Of a stretch of 64,000 nucleotides of DNA, positions 54,417 through 62,809 are shown one piece after another. Every line of letters starts with the position of its first letter. Within the stretch, counting starts at the first letter, position 1. The DNA is from Anaerocolumna xylanovorans DSM 12503 (lineage in GTDB: Bacteria > Bacillota > Clostridia > Lachnospirales > Lachnospiraceae). The notes under the pieces are model-generated. The model saw only the letters and a program-made list of their open reading frames with translations, searched no databases and was not told the DNA's origin. The stretch lies in assembly GCF_900143645.1 (NCBI RefSeq), contig NZ_FRFD01000016.1:1-64000 (forward strand), written 5' to 3'. The translations under genes and the position numbers were made by a program.

Positions 54417-55649
54417 CTAGTCTACTAGCTTCGGTGCAAAGGATTCTTTCCAGGGCAGTCCGCAGCGGTTTAATTCTTCCATAAATGGATCAGGATCAAA
54501 TTCTTCAACATTATATACACCTGGCTTCTTCCAGAGTCCCTTTAATACCATCATGGCACCAATCATAGCAGGCACGCCGGTAGTATAGGAAATTGCCTGT
54601 GAGCCTACTTCCCTGTAACATTCCTCATGGTCGCAGACATTGTACAGATAATAGCTCTTTTCCTTGCCATCCTTTATCCCCTGGAAGATACAGCCTATGT
54701 TGGTTTTTCCTTTGGTTCTGGGTCCTAAGGAAGCAGGGTCAGGAAGAACGGCTTTTAAAAACTGCAGCGGTACAATCTGCTTTCCTTCAAATTCAATGGG
54801 TTCGATGGAGGTCATACCCACGTTCTCAAGCACTCTTAAGTGTGTAAGGTATCTTTCAGAGAAGGTCATAAAGAAACGTATTTTCTTAATTCCCTTAATG
54901 TTAAGGGCAAGGGATTCCATTTCCTCATGATGTAACAGATACATATCCTTCTCTCCGATTTCCGGGAAATCATATACTCTCTTAATGGATATGGGCTCTG
55001 TCTCAATAAATTTACCGTTTTCAAAAAAGCTTCCGTTTGCCGTTACTTCACGGATATTAATTTCCGGATTAAAGTTGGTTGCAAAGGGATATCCGTGATC
55101 TCCTGCGTTGGCATCCAGGATATCAATCTGATGGATTTCATCAAATTCATGCTTCATGGCATAGGCTGAAAAAACCCCTGTTACACCGGGATCAAAGCCG
55201 CTGCCAAGAACTGCCGTAATTCCGGCCTTCTCAAACTTCTCCCTGTATGCCCACTGCCACTTATACTCAAACTTAGCGGTATCAAGAGGTTCGTAGTTGG
55301 CAGTATCCAGATAATCAGTTCCCGTTGCAAGGCAGGCATCCATAATAGTAAGGTCCTGATAAGGCAGTGCAACATTTATTACAATATCCGGTTTAAAGCC
55401 GTTGATTAATTCTATTAATTCTTCGGTATTATCAGCATCCACTCTGGCAGTGCTGATTTTGGTAAGGACATCCTTTCCATAAAGGGGATTGCTTCCCTGT
55501 TCTTTCTCTATCTTTTCCTTGTAGGCATCACATTTGGAAACCGTTCTGCTTGCTATCAGAATTTCTGTGAATACCTCTGGATTCTGGCAGCACTTGTGAA
55601 TTACTACTCCGGCTACTCCTCCGGCACCTATAATTAATGCTTTTGACAT
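54417..55649 (-). CDS. carboxyspermidine/carboxynorspermidine synthase
   Basis: 410 residues, saccharopine dehydrogenase family. LIIGAGGVAGVVIHKC binds NADPH; DIVINVALPYQDLTIMDAC and AVLGSGFDPGVTG are family motifs. It reductively couples aspartate semialdehyde with putrescine or diaminopropane. SD GGAGG precedes ATG 55649. Together with the decarboxylase it gives a route to spermidine that does not use S-adenosylmethionine. Confidence 0.88.
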   Translation of the reverse strand: MSKALIIGAGGVAGVVIHKCCQNPEVFTEILIASRTVSKCDAYKEKIEKEQGSNPLYGKDVLTKISTARVDADNTEELIELINGFKPDIVINVALPYQDLTIMDACLATGTDYLDTANYEPLDTAKFEYKWQWAYREKFEKAGITAVLGSGFDPGVTGVFSAYAMKHEFDEIHQIDILDANAGDHGYPFATNFNPEINIREVTANGSFFENGKFIETEPISIKRVYDFPEIGEKDMYLLHHEEMESLALNIKGIKKIRFFMTFSERYLTHLRVLENVGMTSIEPIEFEGKQIVPLQFLKAVLPDPASLGPRTKGKTNIGCIFQGIKDGKEKSYYLYNVCDHEECYREVGSQAISYTTGVPAMIGAMMVLKGLWKKPGVYNVEEFDPDPFMEELNRCGLPWKESFAPKLVD

Positions 55650-55726
55650 AGTAAGACCTCCTTTGTGTTTTTTGTTTACTTTATATTTATTTTCTACTAT
55701 CCAATCTCAAAATGAAGCCATAGAAA

Positions 55727-56578
55727 TTATACTTCTTCTTCCAGCTGCTCTTTTACATAATTGGGAATGGCAAAGGAGCCTAAATGCAGCTCTGTATTAT
55801 AATATCTGGTTTTAAGCCCCAGCTTATTCCAATCCTCTGCCTTTAAATCCTTAATGGGATCATATTTTTTGGAGGCAAAGCCGAACAGCCAGTGTCCTGA
55901 AGGATAAGTCGGTATATGGGCCTGGTAAACCTTTGCAATGGGAAAGGTATCCTGGATACGCTTATGGGCTCTTCTCATAGAAGCAGCATAAGAGGAATAA
56001 TACATACTCTCATGCTGGTTCACCAGTATTCCGTCTTCCTTTAACGCCCTATAGCAGTTACCGTAGAATTCCTTTGTAAATAAACCTTCACCCGGGCCAA
56101 AAGGATCTGTGGAATCAACTATAATCAGGTCATATTCCCCTTCTTTTCCTCTGACATAGCGCAGCCCGTCTTCAAAATACAGATGGACCTTGGGATCAGT
56201 AAGTCCACAGGCCGTACGGGGCAGAAATTCCTTGCATACCCTTACTACCTCTTCGTCTATCTCCACCATATCAATATGCTCTATAGCCGGATAACGTAAA
56301 AGTTCTCTGACAGTTCCTCCGTCACCGGCACCGATTACCAGTACCTTGCGGATAGAAGGGTTTACTGCCATGGGCACATGGGTTATCATATCATGATAAA
56401 TAAATTCATCCTTTTCCGTCACCATGAGGTAACCGTCAAGAGTAAGGATTCTTCCGAATTCTCCTGATTCAAAAATATCAATTCTCTGGAAGTCGCTCTG
56501 AAGACTTACAAGCTGTTTATCAATCTTAATGGAGAAACGTGCTTCCTCCGTATGGTTTTCCGTATACCACAGCTCCAT
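55727..56578 (-). CDS. speE: spermidine synthase
   Basis: 283 residues. VLVIGAGDGGTVRELLR is the SAM-binding loop; IIVDSTDPFGPGEGLF is the active-site motif with the catalytic Asp. It transfers aminopropyl from decarboxylated SAM to putrescine. AAGGAG precedes ATG 56578. It lies downstream of speD and the decarboxylase gene. Confidence 0.93.
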   Translation of the reverse strand: MELWYTENHTEEARFSIKIDKQLVSLQSDFQRIDIFESGEFGRILTLDGYLMVTEKDEFIYHDMITHVPMAVNPSIRKVLVIGAGDGGTVRELLRYPAIEHIDMVEIDEEVVRVCKEFLPRTACGLTDPKVHLYFEDGLRYVRGKEGEYDLIIVDSTDPFGPGEGLFTKEFYGNCYRALKEDGILVNQHESMYYSSYAASMRRAHKRIQDTFPIAKVYQAHIPTYPSGHWLFGFASKKYDPIKDLKAEDWNKLGLKTRYYNTELHLGSFAIPNYVKEQLEEEV

Positions 56579-56600
56579 TCTAACTCCTTTCGTGAATATG

Positions 56601-56715
56601 CATGGGATTAGTTTAAAAAATGTCTTTTATTTTTCAAACTAATCCCGCGCATATCGCAAGTTTACTTGCGATACTGCTTAAATAGAAATTTGAAAAATGT
56701 ATCACATTTTTCAAA
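56601..56715. repeat. intergenic repeat, copy 2, with extra hairpin
   Basis: Hairpin A: ATCGCAAG (56653-56660) pairs with CTTGCGAT (56665-56672). Hairpin B: TTTGAAAAATG (56689-56699) with CATTTTTCAAA (56705-56715), which overlaps the speA stop. A third stem, GGGATTAGTTT (56604-56614) with AAACTAATCCC (56636-56646), is present only here. It is related in order and sequence to the copy at 14522-14591. Confidence 0.7.
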
Positions 56716-58168
56716 CCCTCTCCACAATATTGATATTATTAACTGCCATATCTTCGGTACCAGTTAAAAGGCAGCCCTTCTCCTTGGCATATAGTATATA
56801 ATTAACGATATCCTCTGTAATCCTCTCACCCGGTGCCAGAATAGGAATTCCCGGGGGATAGCACATAACAAATTCTCCGCATATCTGTCCTACGGACTTC
56901 TTTATGAGTAAAGACTTCTTATCACTGTAGAAAGCCTGTTGGGGAGCAATAACAACCTCCGGGTTGATGTATTCATGGTCAAACATACCGGACTTGTCAT
57001 TCTTACCGTAGAGCCTCTTAATCTCTGAAAGGGAGGCAATTAAACGTTCAATTTCCATGGCACGGTCTCCGGCGGAAATAATCGCAAGGAAATTGCTGAT
57101 ATCGCCGAATTCAATCTGGATGCCATATTCATCCCTTAAAAGGTCATATACCTCAATTCCGGCCAGCCCCACATTTCTGGTATGGACAGAAAGCTTGGTA
57201 GGGTCAAAATCAAAGATGCAGTCGTAATCAATCAGTTCATTTCCAAAGGCGTAATATCCACCCAGCTTATTGATTTCCTGTCTGGCATATTCCGCATATT
57301 CCACTGTCTTTGCAAATATCTCTTTTCCGTTAAGGCTTAGATTCTTTCTGGCAACATCAAGGGACACCAGCAAAAGATAGGAGCCGCTGGTGGTCTGTGT
57401 CAGATTGAGTACCTGCCTCACATGCTGGGGATTTATTCCTTCCCCGCACAGTAAAAAAGAGCTTTGTGTTAAGGAGCCGCCAGTCTTATGCATGCTGACT
57501 GCCGCCATATCCGCACCGGCTGCCATGGCAGATACCGGCATATTTTCTCCAAAGTAAAAATGGGTTCCGTGAGCTTCGTCCACCAGTACCTTTACATTAT
57601 GCTCATGGGCAAAGGATACAATTCCCCTAAGGTCAGAGCATATACCATAGTAGGTGGGATTATTCACAAGAATGGCCTTAGCCTCCGGGTTCTCAAGGAT
57701 TGCCTTCTTTACTTCCTCAAGGGACATGCCAAGAGGTATCCCAAGTTCTTTATTAACTCCGGGATTAACATATACGGGTACAGCTCCGCAGACTACCAGT
57801 GCGTTGATGGCACTGCGGTGGACATTCCTTGGCATAATGACCTTATCCCCTGTCTTACAGACGGACATAATCATCCCCTGCACGGCTGCCGTAGTTCCGT
57901 TTACAATAAAAAAGGCGGCCTCTGCCCCAAAAGCATCGGCTGCAATCTGCTCTGCTTCGCGGATTACTGAAGTAGGATGGCAAAGGTTGTCCAAAGGCTT
58001 CATGGAATTTACATCCACCTTCATACAATTCTCACCTAAGAATTCGGTGAGCTCTTTGTTACCTCTTCCGCCTTTATGTCCGGGAACATCAAAGGGTACT
58101 ACCCTGTTCCCTTTATGCCTTTTCAAAGCCTCAAAAATAGGGGCCTTTTGCTGAAGGAGTAAATTCAT
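56711..58168 (-). CDS. speA: PLP-fold basic amino acid decarboxylase
   Basis: 485 residues, group III fold (aspartate aminotransferase-like). PFDVPGHKGGRG is the N-terminal signature; VDEAHGTHF and SMHKTGGSLTQ carry the PLP Asp and Lys. It decarboxylates arginine, ornithine or lysine; substrate cannot be fixed by eye. No agmatinase (speB) is in this operon, so ornithine or lysine is worth considering. GGAGGAGG precedes ATG 58168. Confidence 0.85.
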   Translation of the reverse strand: MNLLLQQKAPIFEALKRHKGNRVVPFDVPGHKGGRGNKELTEFLGENCMKVDVNSMKPLDNLCHPTSVIREAEQIAADAFGAEAAFFIVNGTTAAVQGMIMSVCKTGDKVIMPRNVHRSAINALVVCGAVPVYVNPGVNKELGIPLGMSLEEVKKAILENPEAKAILVNNPTYYGICSDLRGIVSFAHEHNVKVLVDEAHGTHFYFGENMPVSAMAAGADMAAVSMHKTGGSLTQSSFLLCGEGINPQHVRQVLNLTQTTSGSYLLLVSLDVARKNLSLNGKEIFAKTVEYAEYARQEINKLGGYYAFGNELIDYDCIFDFDPTKLSVHTRNVGLAGIEVYDLLRDEYGIQIEFGDISNFLAIISAGDRAMEIERLIASLSEIKRLYGKNDKSGMFDHEYINPEVVIAPQQAFYSDKKSLLIKKSVGQICGEFVMCYPPGIPILAPGERITEDIVNYILYAKEKGCLLTGTEDMAVNNINIVERV

Positions 58169-58186
58169 TTTTCCCGCCTCCTCCAG

Positions 58187-58999
58187 TTAGTATATATTCA
58201 TGCCGCTGAATATCTCGATCATCTCTTTACGCAGGTTACTGGTAATCTCAAGCCTTTGCTTGGGCGGCAACTCATACACATCCAGATTAAACAGATAATT
58301 CTGCAGCTCTATTTCTTTAATGAGCATCTTGGTGTGAAAGATATTTGACTGGTATACATTCACATCAATCGCATCGTATTTGGTCAGCGTTACATCATCA
58401 ATATAATCCTGTATGGAAGTTATATCGTGGTCGATATAATATTTTTTGCCCTCAACATCTCTTGTGAAGCCTCTGACTCTGTAATCAATGGTTATAATGT
58501 CCGAATCAAAACTCCCAATCAGATAATCCAGTGCATTAAGCGGTGATATTTCGCCGCAGGTAGACACGTCAATATCTACACGAAAAGTGGATATGGAGTT
58601 ATCAGGATGATACTCCGGAAAAGTGTGCACTGTAACATGACTTTTATCCAGGTGCGCATGTACTGTATCTCTTAAATGGTCGGTGTATTTCCCCTGATTG
58701 CAGGATTCATCAATATGCTCCGAGGAAAGGTCACCTTCTGCAATTAAAATATTAACAGAAGCTCCCTGGGGATCATAATCCTGTTTTGAGATATTCAGTA
58801 TATGTGCTCCAATCATCTGTGTTACATCACATAAGATTTTTGTTAATCTTTCGGAATTATACTGTTCATCAATGTAAGCAATATAATCCTTTTGCTCTCT
58901 CTCACTTTTTGCATAGCAAACATCATAGATGTTGAAGCTAAGTGTTTTTGTGAGGTTGTTAAAGCCATACAAAGCCAGCTTTTTCTCCAACCCTAACAT
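58187..58999 (-). CDS. speD: S-adenosylmethionine decarboxylase proenzyme
   Basis: 270 residues from ATG 58999 (AAAGG 5 bases upstream). The E. coli-type proenzyme: HLDKSHVTVHTFPE holds the Lys-Ser cleavage site that makes the pyruvoyl cofactor; STCGEISPLNALDYLIGSFD is the active-site motif with the catalytic Cys. It makes decarboxylated SAM for speE. First gene of the polyamine operon. Confidence 0.94.
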   Translation of the reverse strand: MLGLEKKLALYGFNNLTKTLSFNIYDVCYAKSEREQKDYIAYIDEQYNSERLTKILCDVTQMIGAHILNISKQDYDPQGASVNILIAEGDLSSEHIDESCNQGKYTDHLRDTVHAHLDKSHVTVHTFPEYHPDNSISTFRVDIDVSTCGEISPLNALDYLIGSFDSDIITIDYRVRGFTRDVEGKKYYIDHDITSIQDYIDDVTLTKYDAIDVNVYQSNIFHTKMLIKEIELQNYLFNLDVYELPPKQRLEITSNLRKEMIEIFSGMNIY

Positions 59000-59029
59000 C
59001 ACAACCTTTCTATCACATAATCGGTTTAC

Positions 59030-59058
59030 ATTGTAGCATGTTTACGCTTAAAAATCAA
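59030..59058 (-). promoter_or_regulatory. promoter of the polyamine operon
   Basis: TTGATT (59058-59053), 17-base spacer, TACAAT (59035-59030) on the minus strand, about 30 bases before speD. Confidence 0.75.
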
Positions 59059-59114
59059 TGTGATTTTCGATAAGGCTTTCTAAAAAGCCTGTAAAAATAA
59101 AAATATAAAAAACA

Positions 59115-59155
59115 GCAGTATCCGGGAGCCTTTCTAAGCCGGCTCCGGATACTGC
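59115..59155 (-). terminator. rho-independent terminator of the ABC export operon
   Basis: GCAGTATCCGGGAGCC (59115-59130) pairs with GGCTCCGGATACTGC (59141-59155), one bulge, followed by a T-rich stretch on the minus strand. It lies 22 bases after the permease stop. Confidence 0.85.
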
Positions 59156-59176
59156 ATATCTTAATAATCATGTATT

Positions 59177-60355
59177 TTATTCACTTCTTAAGGCTTCAAT
59201 GGGGTTTAACTTTGCTGCCTTATTTGCCGGCAAATATCCGAACAGGATGCCGATACCGGCGGATATTCCAAAGGATACCAGCACAACGGACAGACTCGGT
59301 GCTGCATTAAAGCCAATGAGCTTGCCAATTTGTATACTTGCAAAAGCCCCCAGGAGAATTCCGGCTATTCCTCCGATTCCGCTGGTCATTCCAGCTTCCA
59401 TGACAAATTGCCGCATAATGTCTTTTTTCTTGGCTCCAAGGGATTTCCTGATACCGATTTCCCTGGTTCTTTCAGTTACCGATACCAGCATGATGTTCAT
59501 AATTCCGATTCCGGCTACCAAAAGGGATATTCCGGCAATTCCCGCAAGAAGGGCGGTCATCATTCCAATCTGCATATTTATTTCCTTTAGCATATCAATG
59601 AGATTGGTTGCAGAATAGAATTTCTTGTCATGATAAATCTTATAAAGATAATCATTAAGGTCGGAAGTTACCTTTTCTACCGAGCCGGTATCTTTTGCCA
59701 TAAAAAAATAGCTTGTGATGCTTCCGATATTCGCCTGTCTTGCTGCCGTTGTATAGGGTATGTAAATACAATTATCATCGGACCATTCCACGTTGTTGGC
59801 GGTTTCTTTCAGAATTCCTTTTATGGTATATGCTTCCCCGTCGATTTTAAGAATATCTCCTACTTTCGCCTTTTGATGAAACACCCTTAAATCAACATAG
59901 CTTCCGATGACACAAGTCTTCTCAAGATTGGATACATCCATATAACTGATAAAGCTTCCCTTTTCTACCTTTTTTTCATTCAGGGCAGCATATTTTTCAT
60001 CCACACCGGTAACAGTGATTCCCTCTAGCTTATCGGCCGTTCCCTTTACGGTAGTCTGAAAAGCAACATTGGGAATTACTGCTTTCACGGTATCCTTATG
60101 CTTTTTGGCATAAGCATACATATCCTTTTCCGTAATTATAATATCCCCGTTTCGTCCCATTAGGGTTACCGTAACGTTATTTACTCCCATGGAGCCGAAA
60201 GAGGATATCATCTCTTGTGTCATGCCCTGCATAAGACTTACCATGATAATAACGGAGGCAACACCAATAATCATACCTAACATCGTAAGGAAAGACCGCA
60301 TTTTATGGCTTATAATGCTGCTCCAGGAGAGTTTAAATACCTGTATCGGGTTCAT
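59177..60355 (-). CDS. MacB/FtsX-type ABC permease
   Basis: 392 residues. Helix near residues 19-42, a large extracytoplasmic domain (about 50-270) and a C-terminal FtsX block of three helices (TALLAGIAGISLLVAGIGIMNIM and following). This MacB-like form with YknXYZ-type partners exports peptides or lipid-like substrates in Gram-positives. Its start overlaps the ATPase end by 23 bases, so translation is coupled. Substrate unknown. Confidence 0.88.
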   Translation of the reverse strand: MNPIQVFKLSWSSIISHKMRSFLTMLGMIIGVASVIIMVSLMQGMTQEMISSFGSMGVNNVTVTLMGRNGDIIITEKDMYAYAKKHKDTVKAVIPNVAFQTTVKGTADKLEGITVTGVDEKYAALNEKKVEKGSFISYMDVSNLEKTCVIGSYVDLRVFHQKAKVGDILKIDGEAYTIKGILKETANNVEWSDDNCIYIPYTTAARQANIGSITSYFFMAKDTGSVEKVTSDLNDYLYKIYHDKKFYSATNLIDMLKEINMQIGMMTALLAGIAGISLLVAGIGIMNIMLVSVTERTREIGIRKSLGAKKKDIMRQFVMEAGMTSGIGGIAGILLGAFASIQIGKLIGFNAAPSLSVVLVSFGISAGIGILFGYLPANKAAKLNPIEALRSE

Positions 60356-61082
60356 GCTCTTCCTCCCCTTCCTTTATAGTGGCTTTGTAGTTTTCAACCT
60401 TTCCATCAAAAGTAATCTTACCATCCATAATCCGGACTACTCTTTTTGCCTCGGCTGCAATAGAATTGTCATGGGTAATCAGTATAATGGTATTTCCTTC
60501 CCTGTTCAGCTCCTTTAATAAATCCAATACCTCTCTGCTGGTACGGGAGTCCAGTGCTCCGGTAGGTTCATCCGCCAGGATGAGGGAGGGCCTTCCTGCC
60601 AATGCTCTTGCAATGGATACTCTCTGCTGCTGCCCGCCTGATAACTGATTAGGCTGGTTTCTCCACTTGTCACCGATTCCTACCTTCTCTAAAACCTCCA
60701 GTGCCCTTTTCTTTCGTTTTCCCTCACTCATTCCGGCATATAAAAGGGGGAGGGAAACATTCTCTAACAGATTCTGCTTAGGTAACAGGTTATACTGCTG
60801 GAATACGAAACCAATCATTTTATTCCGTATTTCAGCCAGATAATCCCCTTTCATTTTACTTACATCCTGACCGTTTAAGATATATTTTCCGCTGGTAGGA
60901 GTATCTAATGCTCCGATAATATTCATCAGGGTTGATTTACCGCTTCCGGATTTCCCGACAATTGCTACGAATTCTCCCTGATGGATTTTCAGAGTGATGC
61001 CATCATTGGCCCTGACCTGGGTGTCGCCCATTTCATATACCTTCTGTATATCAATCATTTCAATTAAAGGCGCTGCGTCCAT
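60333..61082 (-). CDS. MacB/LolD-type ABC ATPase
   Basis: 249 residues. Walker A GKSGSGKST, Q-loop FVFQQYNLLP, signature LSGGQQQRV and Walker B LILADEPTGALDS are intact. Typical LolD/YknY-size ATPase that powers the partner permease. Lies between adaptor and permease genes in the order adaptor-ATPase-permease. Confidence 0.92.
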   Translation of the reverse strand: MDAAPLIEMIDIQKVYEMGDTQVRANDGITLKIHQGEFVAIVGKSGSGKSTLMNIIGALDTPTSGKYILNGQDVSKMKGDYLAEIRNKMIGFVFQQYNLLPKQNLLENVSLPLLYAGMSEGKRKKRALEVLEKVGIGDKWRNQPNQLSGGQQQRVSIARALAGRPSLILADEPTGALDSRTSREVLDLLKELNREGNTIILITHDNSIAAEAKRVVRIMDGKITFDGKVENYKATIKEGEEEHEPDTGI

Positions 61083-61090
61083 GTCTCCTC

Positions 61091-62755
61091 CTATTCTGTC
61101 ACGGTTTCTGTGTCACTGCTGTAGTAGTAGCCCATACCGCCCGCACCAGTCCCGCTGGTATCTACATAAGGGATATAGACTTCATCACCTTCTTTCAGGC
61201 CGGACTTAATTTCCACATTCGTTCCGTCGCTGATTCCGACCTCTACCTTTACCTCACGAAAACCTTCCGGTACACCGTCTGCACTAACGGCCTTGCTCTT
61301 CCCTTCCTGCGCTTCTTTCTGAGCAGATTTTACATATACCACATTATCACGCATAACCGCTCCGGCAGGTATTGTAAGAACATTATCAGCCTTTGCTGTT
61401 ATAATCTTTCCTGTAATATTCATTCCGGGAAGAAGATTTCCGATTTTATCAATACGGATGGTAACCGGGTAGGTGCTTACTCCATTGGTAGTGGTGCTGT
61501 TTAAACCGATTTTCTCCACCTTGCCTTCTATTTCTTCTCCAGGAAGGGCATCTGCTGTAATTTTTACCGTTTGGCCAACTGAAATATTCCTGATTTGCAG
61601 TTCATCCACATTCATCCGAAAGGTCATAGCCGATAAATCATAAACAATCGCAAGGGCTCCTTTTGCACTGTCTGTTGATGGATCTATGGTATCACCCTTT
61701 TTCTTATTTTTAAGAATTACCTGTCCGGAGATAGGGGATTTGATACTGTAATTATCCAGCTGGTTTTTCTGATTCTTAAGCGCCAGCTCTGCTTCTTTTA
61801 AAGTCAGCTTACTGTCTTCTATTGCATTGTCGGCATCCTTGGAAGAAAAGGTGTAAATTACACTTCCCTTTTTCATGTATTTGCCTTCCTTCAGATTTAA
61901 GGTGCTTATTTTTCCTGATCCTTCTGCCGTTATAGTCTGCTCTATACCGGCACGGAAAGTACCGCTTCCGGCACATTGCTCCTTTCCGATACTTGCCAGG
62001 GCAGTGTCTCCAACCGTTAATCCTCCAGGGTTCTTAACCTTAACAGTTACCTTCTTAACAGAAATGCTTCCGGGAAGAGTTTCTTCCATATCGTTTACTG
62101 CCGTAACTGTTCCATTCAGCACTTCCATTGTAGTAGCCATAGAAATACTTGCTTTTTTCCCAATCAATCCGTCATTTACCAGGGAAGAAAGAAACGGTAC
62201 ATCCAGGTACATATAGTCCCCGTCGTAAATATCTGCAATATTGGTACCAGTCTGTATACTATCCCCTGTCTTTACATACAATTTTTTTACATAGCCGGAT
62301 ATCTTGGCAGTTCCCTCTAATTCTCCCAGCTTCGTTAAGGTATCATTATAGGTCTTTTCTGCCTTTTGAAGGGATAAGGAAGCATTTTCAATACTGTTTT
62401 CCACATCTTTGGTGCTTATCTGATACAGAATATCTCCCTTTTTGACCATATCGCCTTCCTCAAAAGGAGCATCCAGCACTTCTCCCTTTACCAGTGCATT
62501 TACTTCATACTTATCCAAAGGTTCTATGGTACCCTTGCCGCTTAACATACTCTCTATATTTCCCGCCGCCACCGCAGAGGTCTGTACCTCCGTCTGTACC
62601 TGATGGCCTGATGGCTTAAAATATCCAATAGCCTTTGATATTATTAAAACAATAACAATAAGGATAATGCCGTATTTAATAATTTTCTTCCATCTTATAT
62701 TTTTAAAATTTATCTTCCGCTTTTGCTTCTCACTGTTTGCTTCCTTTTTTGCCAT
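61091..62755 (-). CDS. HlyD/MacA-type efflux adaptor with double barrel-hybrid arrangement
   Basis: 554 residues from ATG 62755, chosen because GGAGG lies 6 bases upstream. Membrane helix about 30-50. Two half-motif lipoyl segments (LVKGEVLDAPFEEGDMVKKGDILYQI and KISTLNLKEGKYMKKGSVIYTFSS) and two coiled coils; the duplicated adaptor layout is longer than the usual 370-400 residues. It links the ABC pair to a target outside the membrane. A role in antimicrobial or SDP-like stress is speculation. Confidence 0.82.
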   Translation of the reverse strand: MAKKEANSEKQKRKINFKNIRWKKIIKYGIILIVIVLIISKAIGYFKPSGHQVQTEVQTSAVAAGNIESMLSGKGTIEPLDKYEVNALVKGEVLDAPFEEGDMVKKGDILYQISTKDVENSIENASLSLQKAEKTYNDTLTKLGELEGTAKISGYVKKLYVKTGDSIQTGTNIADIYDGDYMYLDVPFLSSLVNDGLIGKKASISMATTMEVLNGTVTAVNDMEETLPGSISVKKVTVKVKNPGGLTVGDTALASIGKEQCAGSGTFRAGIEQTITAEGSGKISTLNLKEGKYMKKGSVIYTFSSKDADNAIEDSKLTLKEAELALKNQKNQLDNYSIKSPISGQVILKNKKKGDTIDPSTDSAKGALAIVYDLSAMTFRMNVDELQIRNISVGQTVKITADALPGEEIEGKVEKIGLNSTTTNGVSTYPVTIRIDKIGNLLPGMNITGKIITAKADNVLTIPAGAVMRDNVVYVKSAQKEAQEGKSKAVSADGVPEGFREVKVEVGISDGTNVEIKSGLKEGDEVYIPYVDTSGTGAGGMGYYYSSDTETVTE

Positions 62756-62809
62756 ACTAAACCTCCATGCTGAATATGTAGTTGAAAAATGTCCGCCTCC
62801 CGGCAATCG

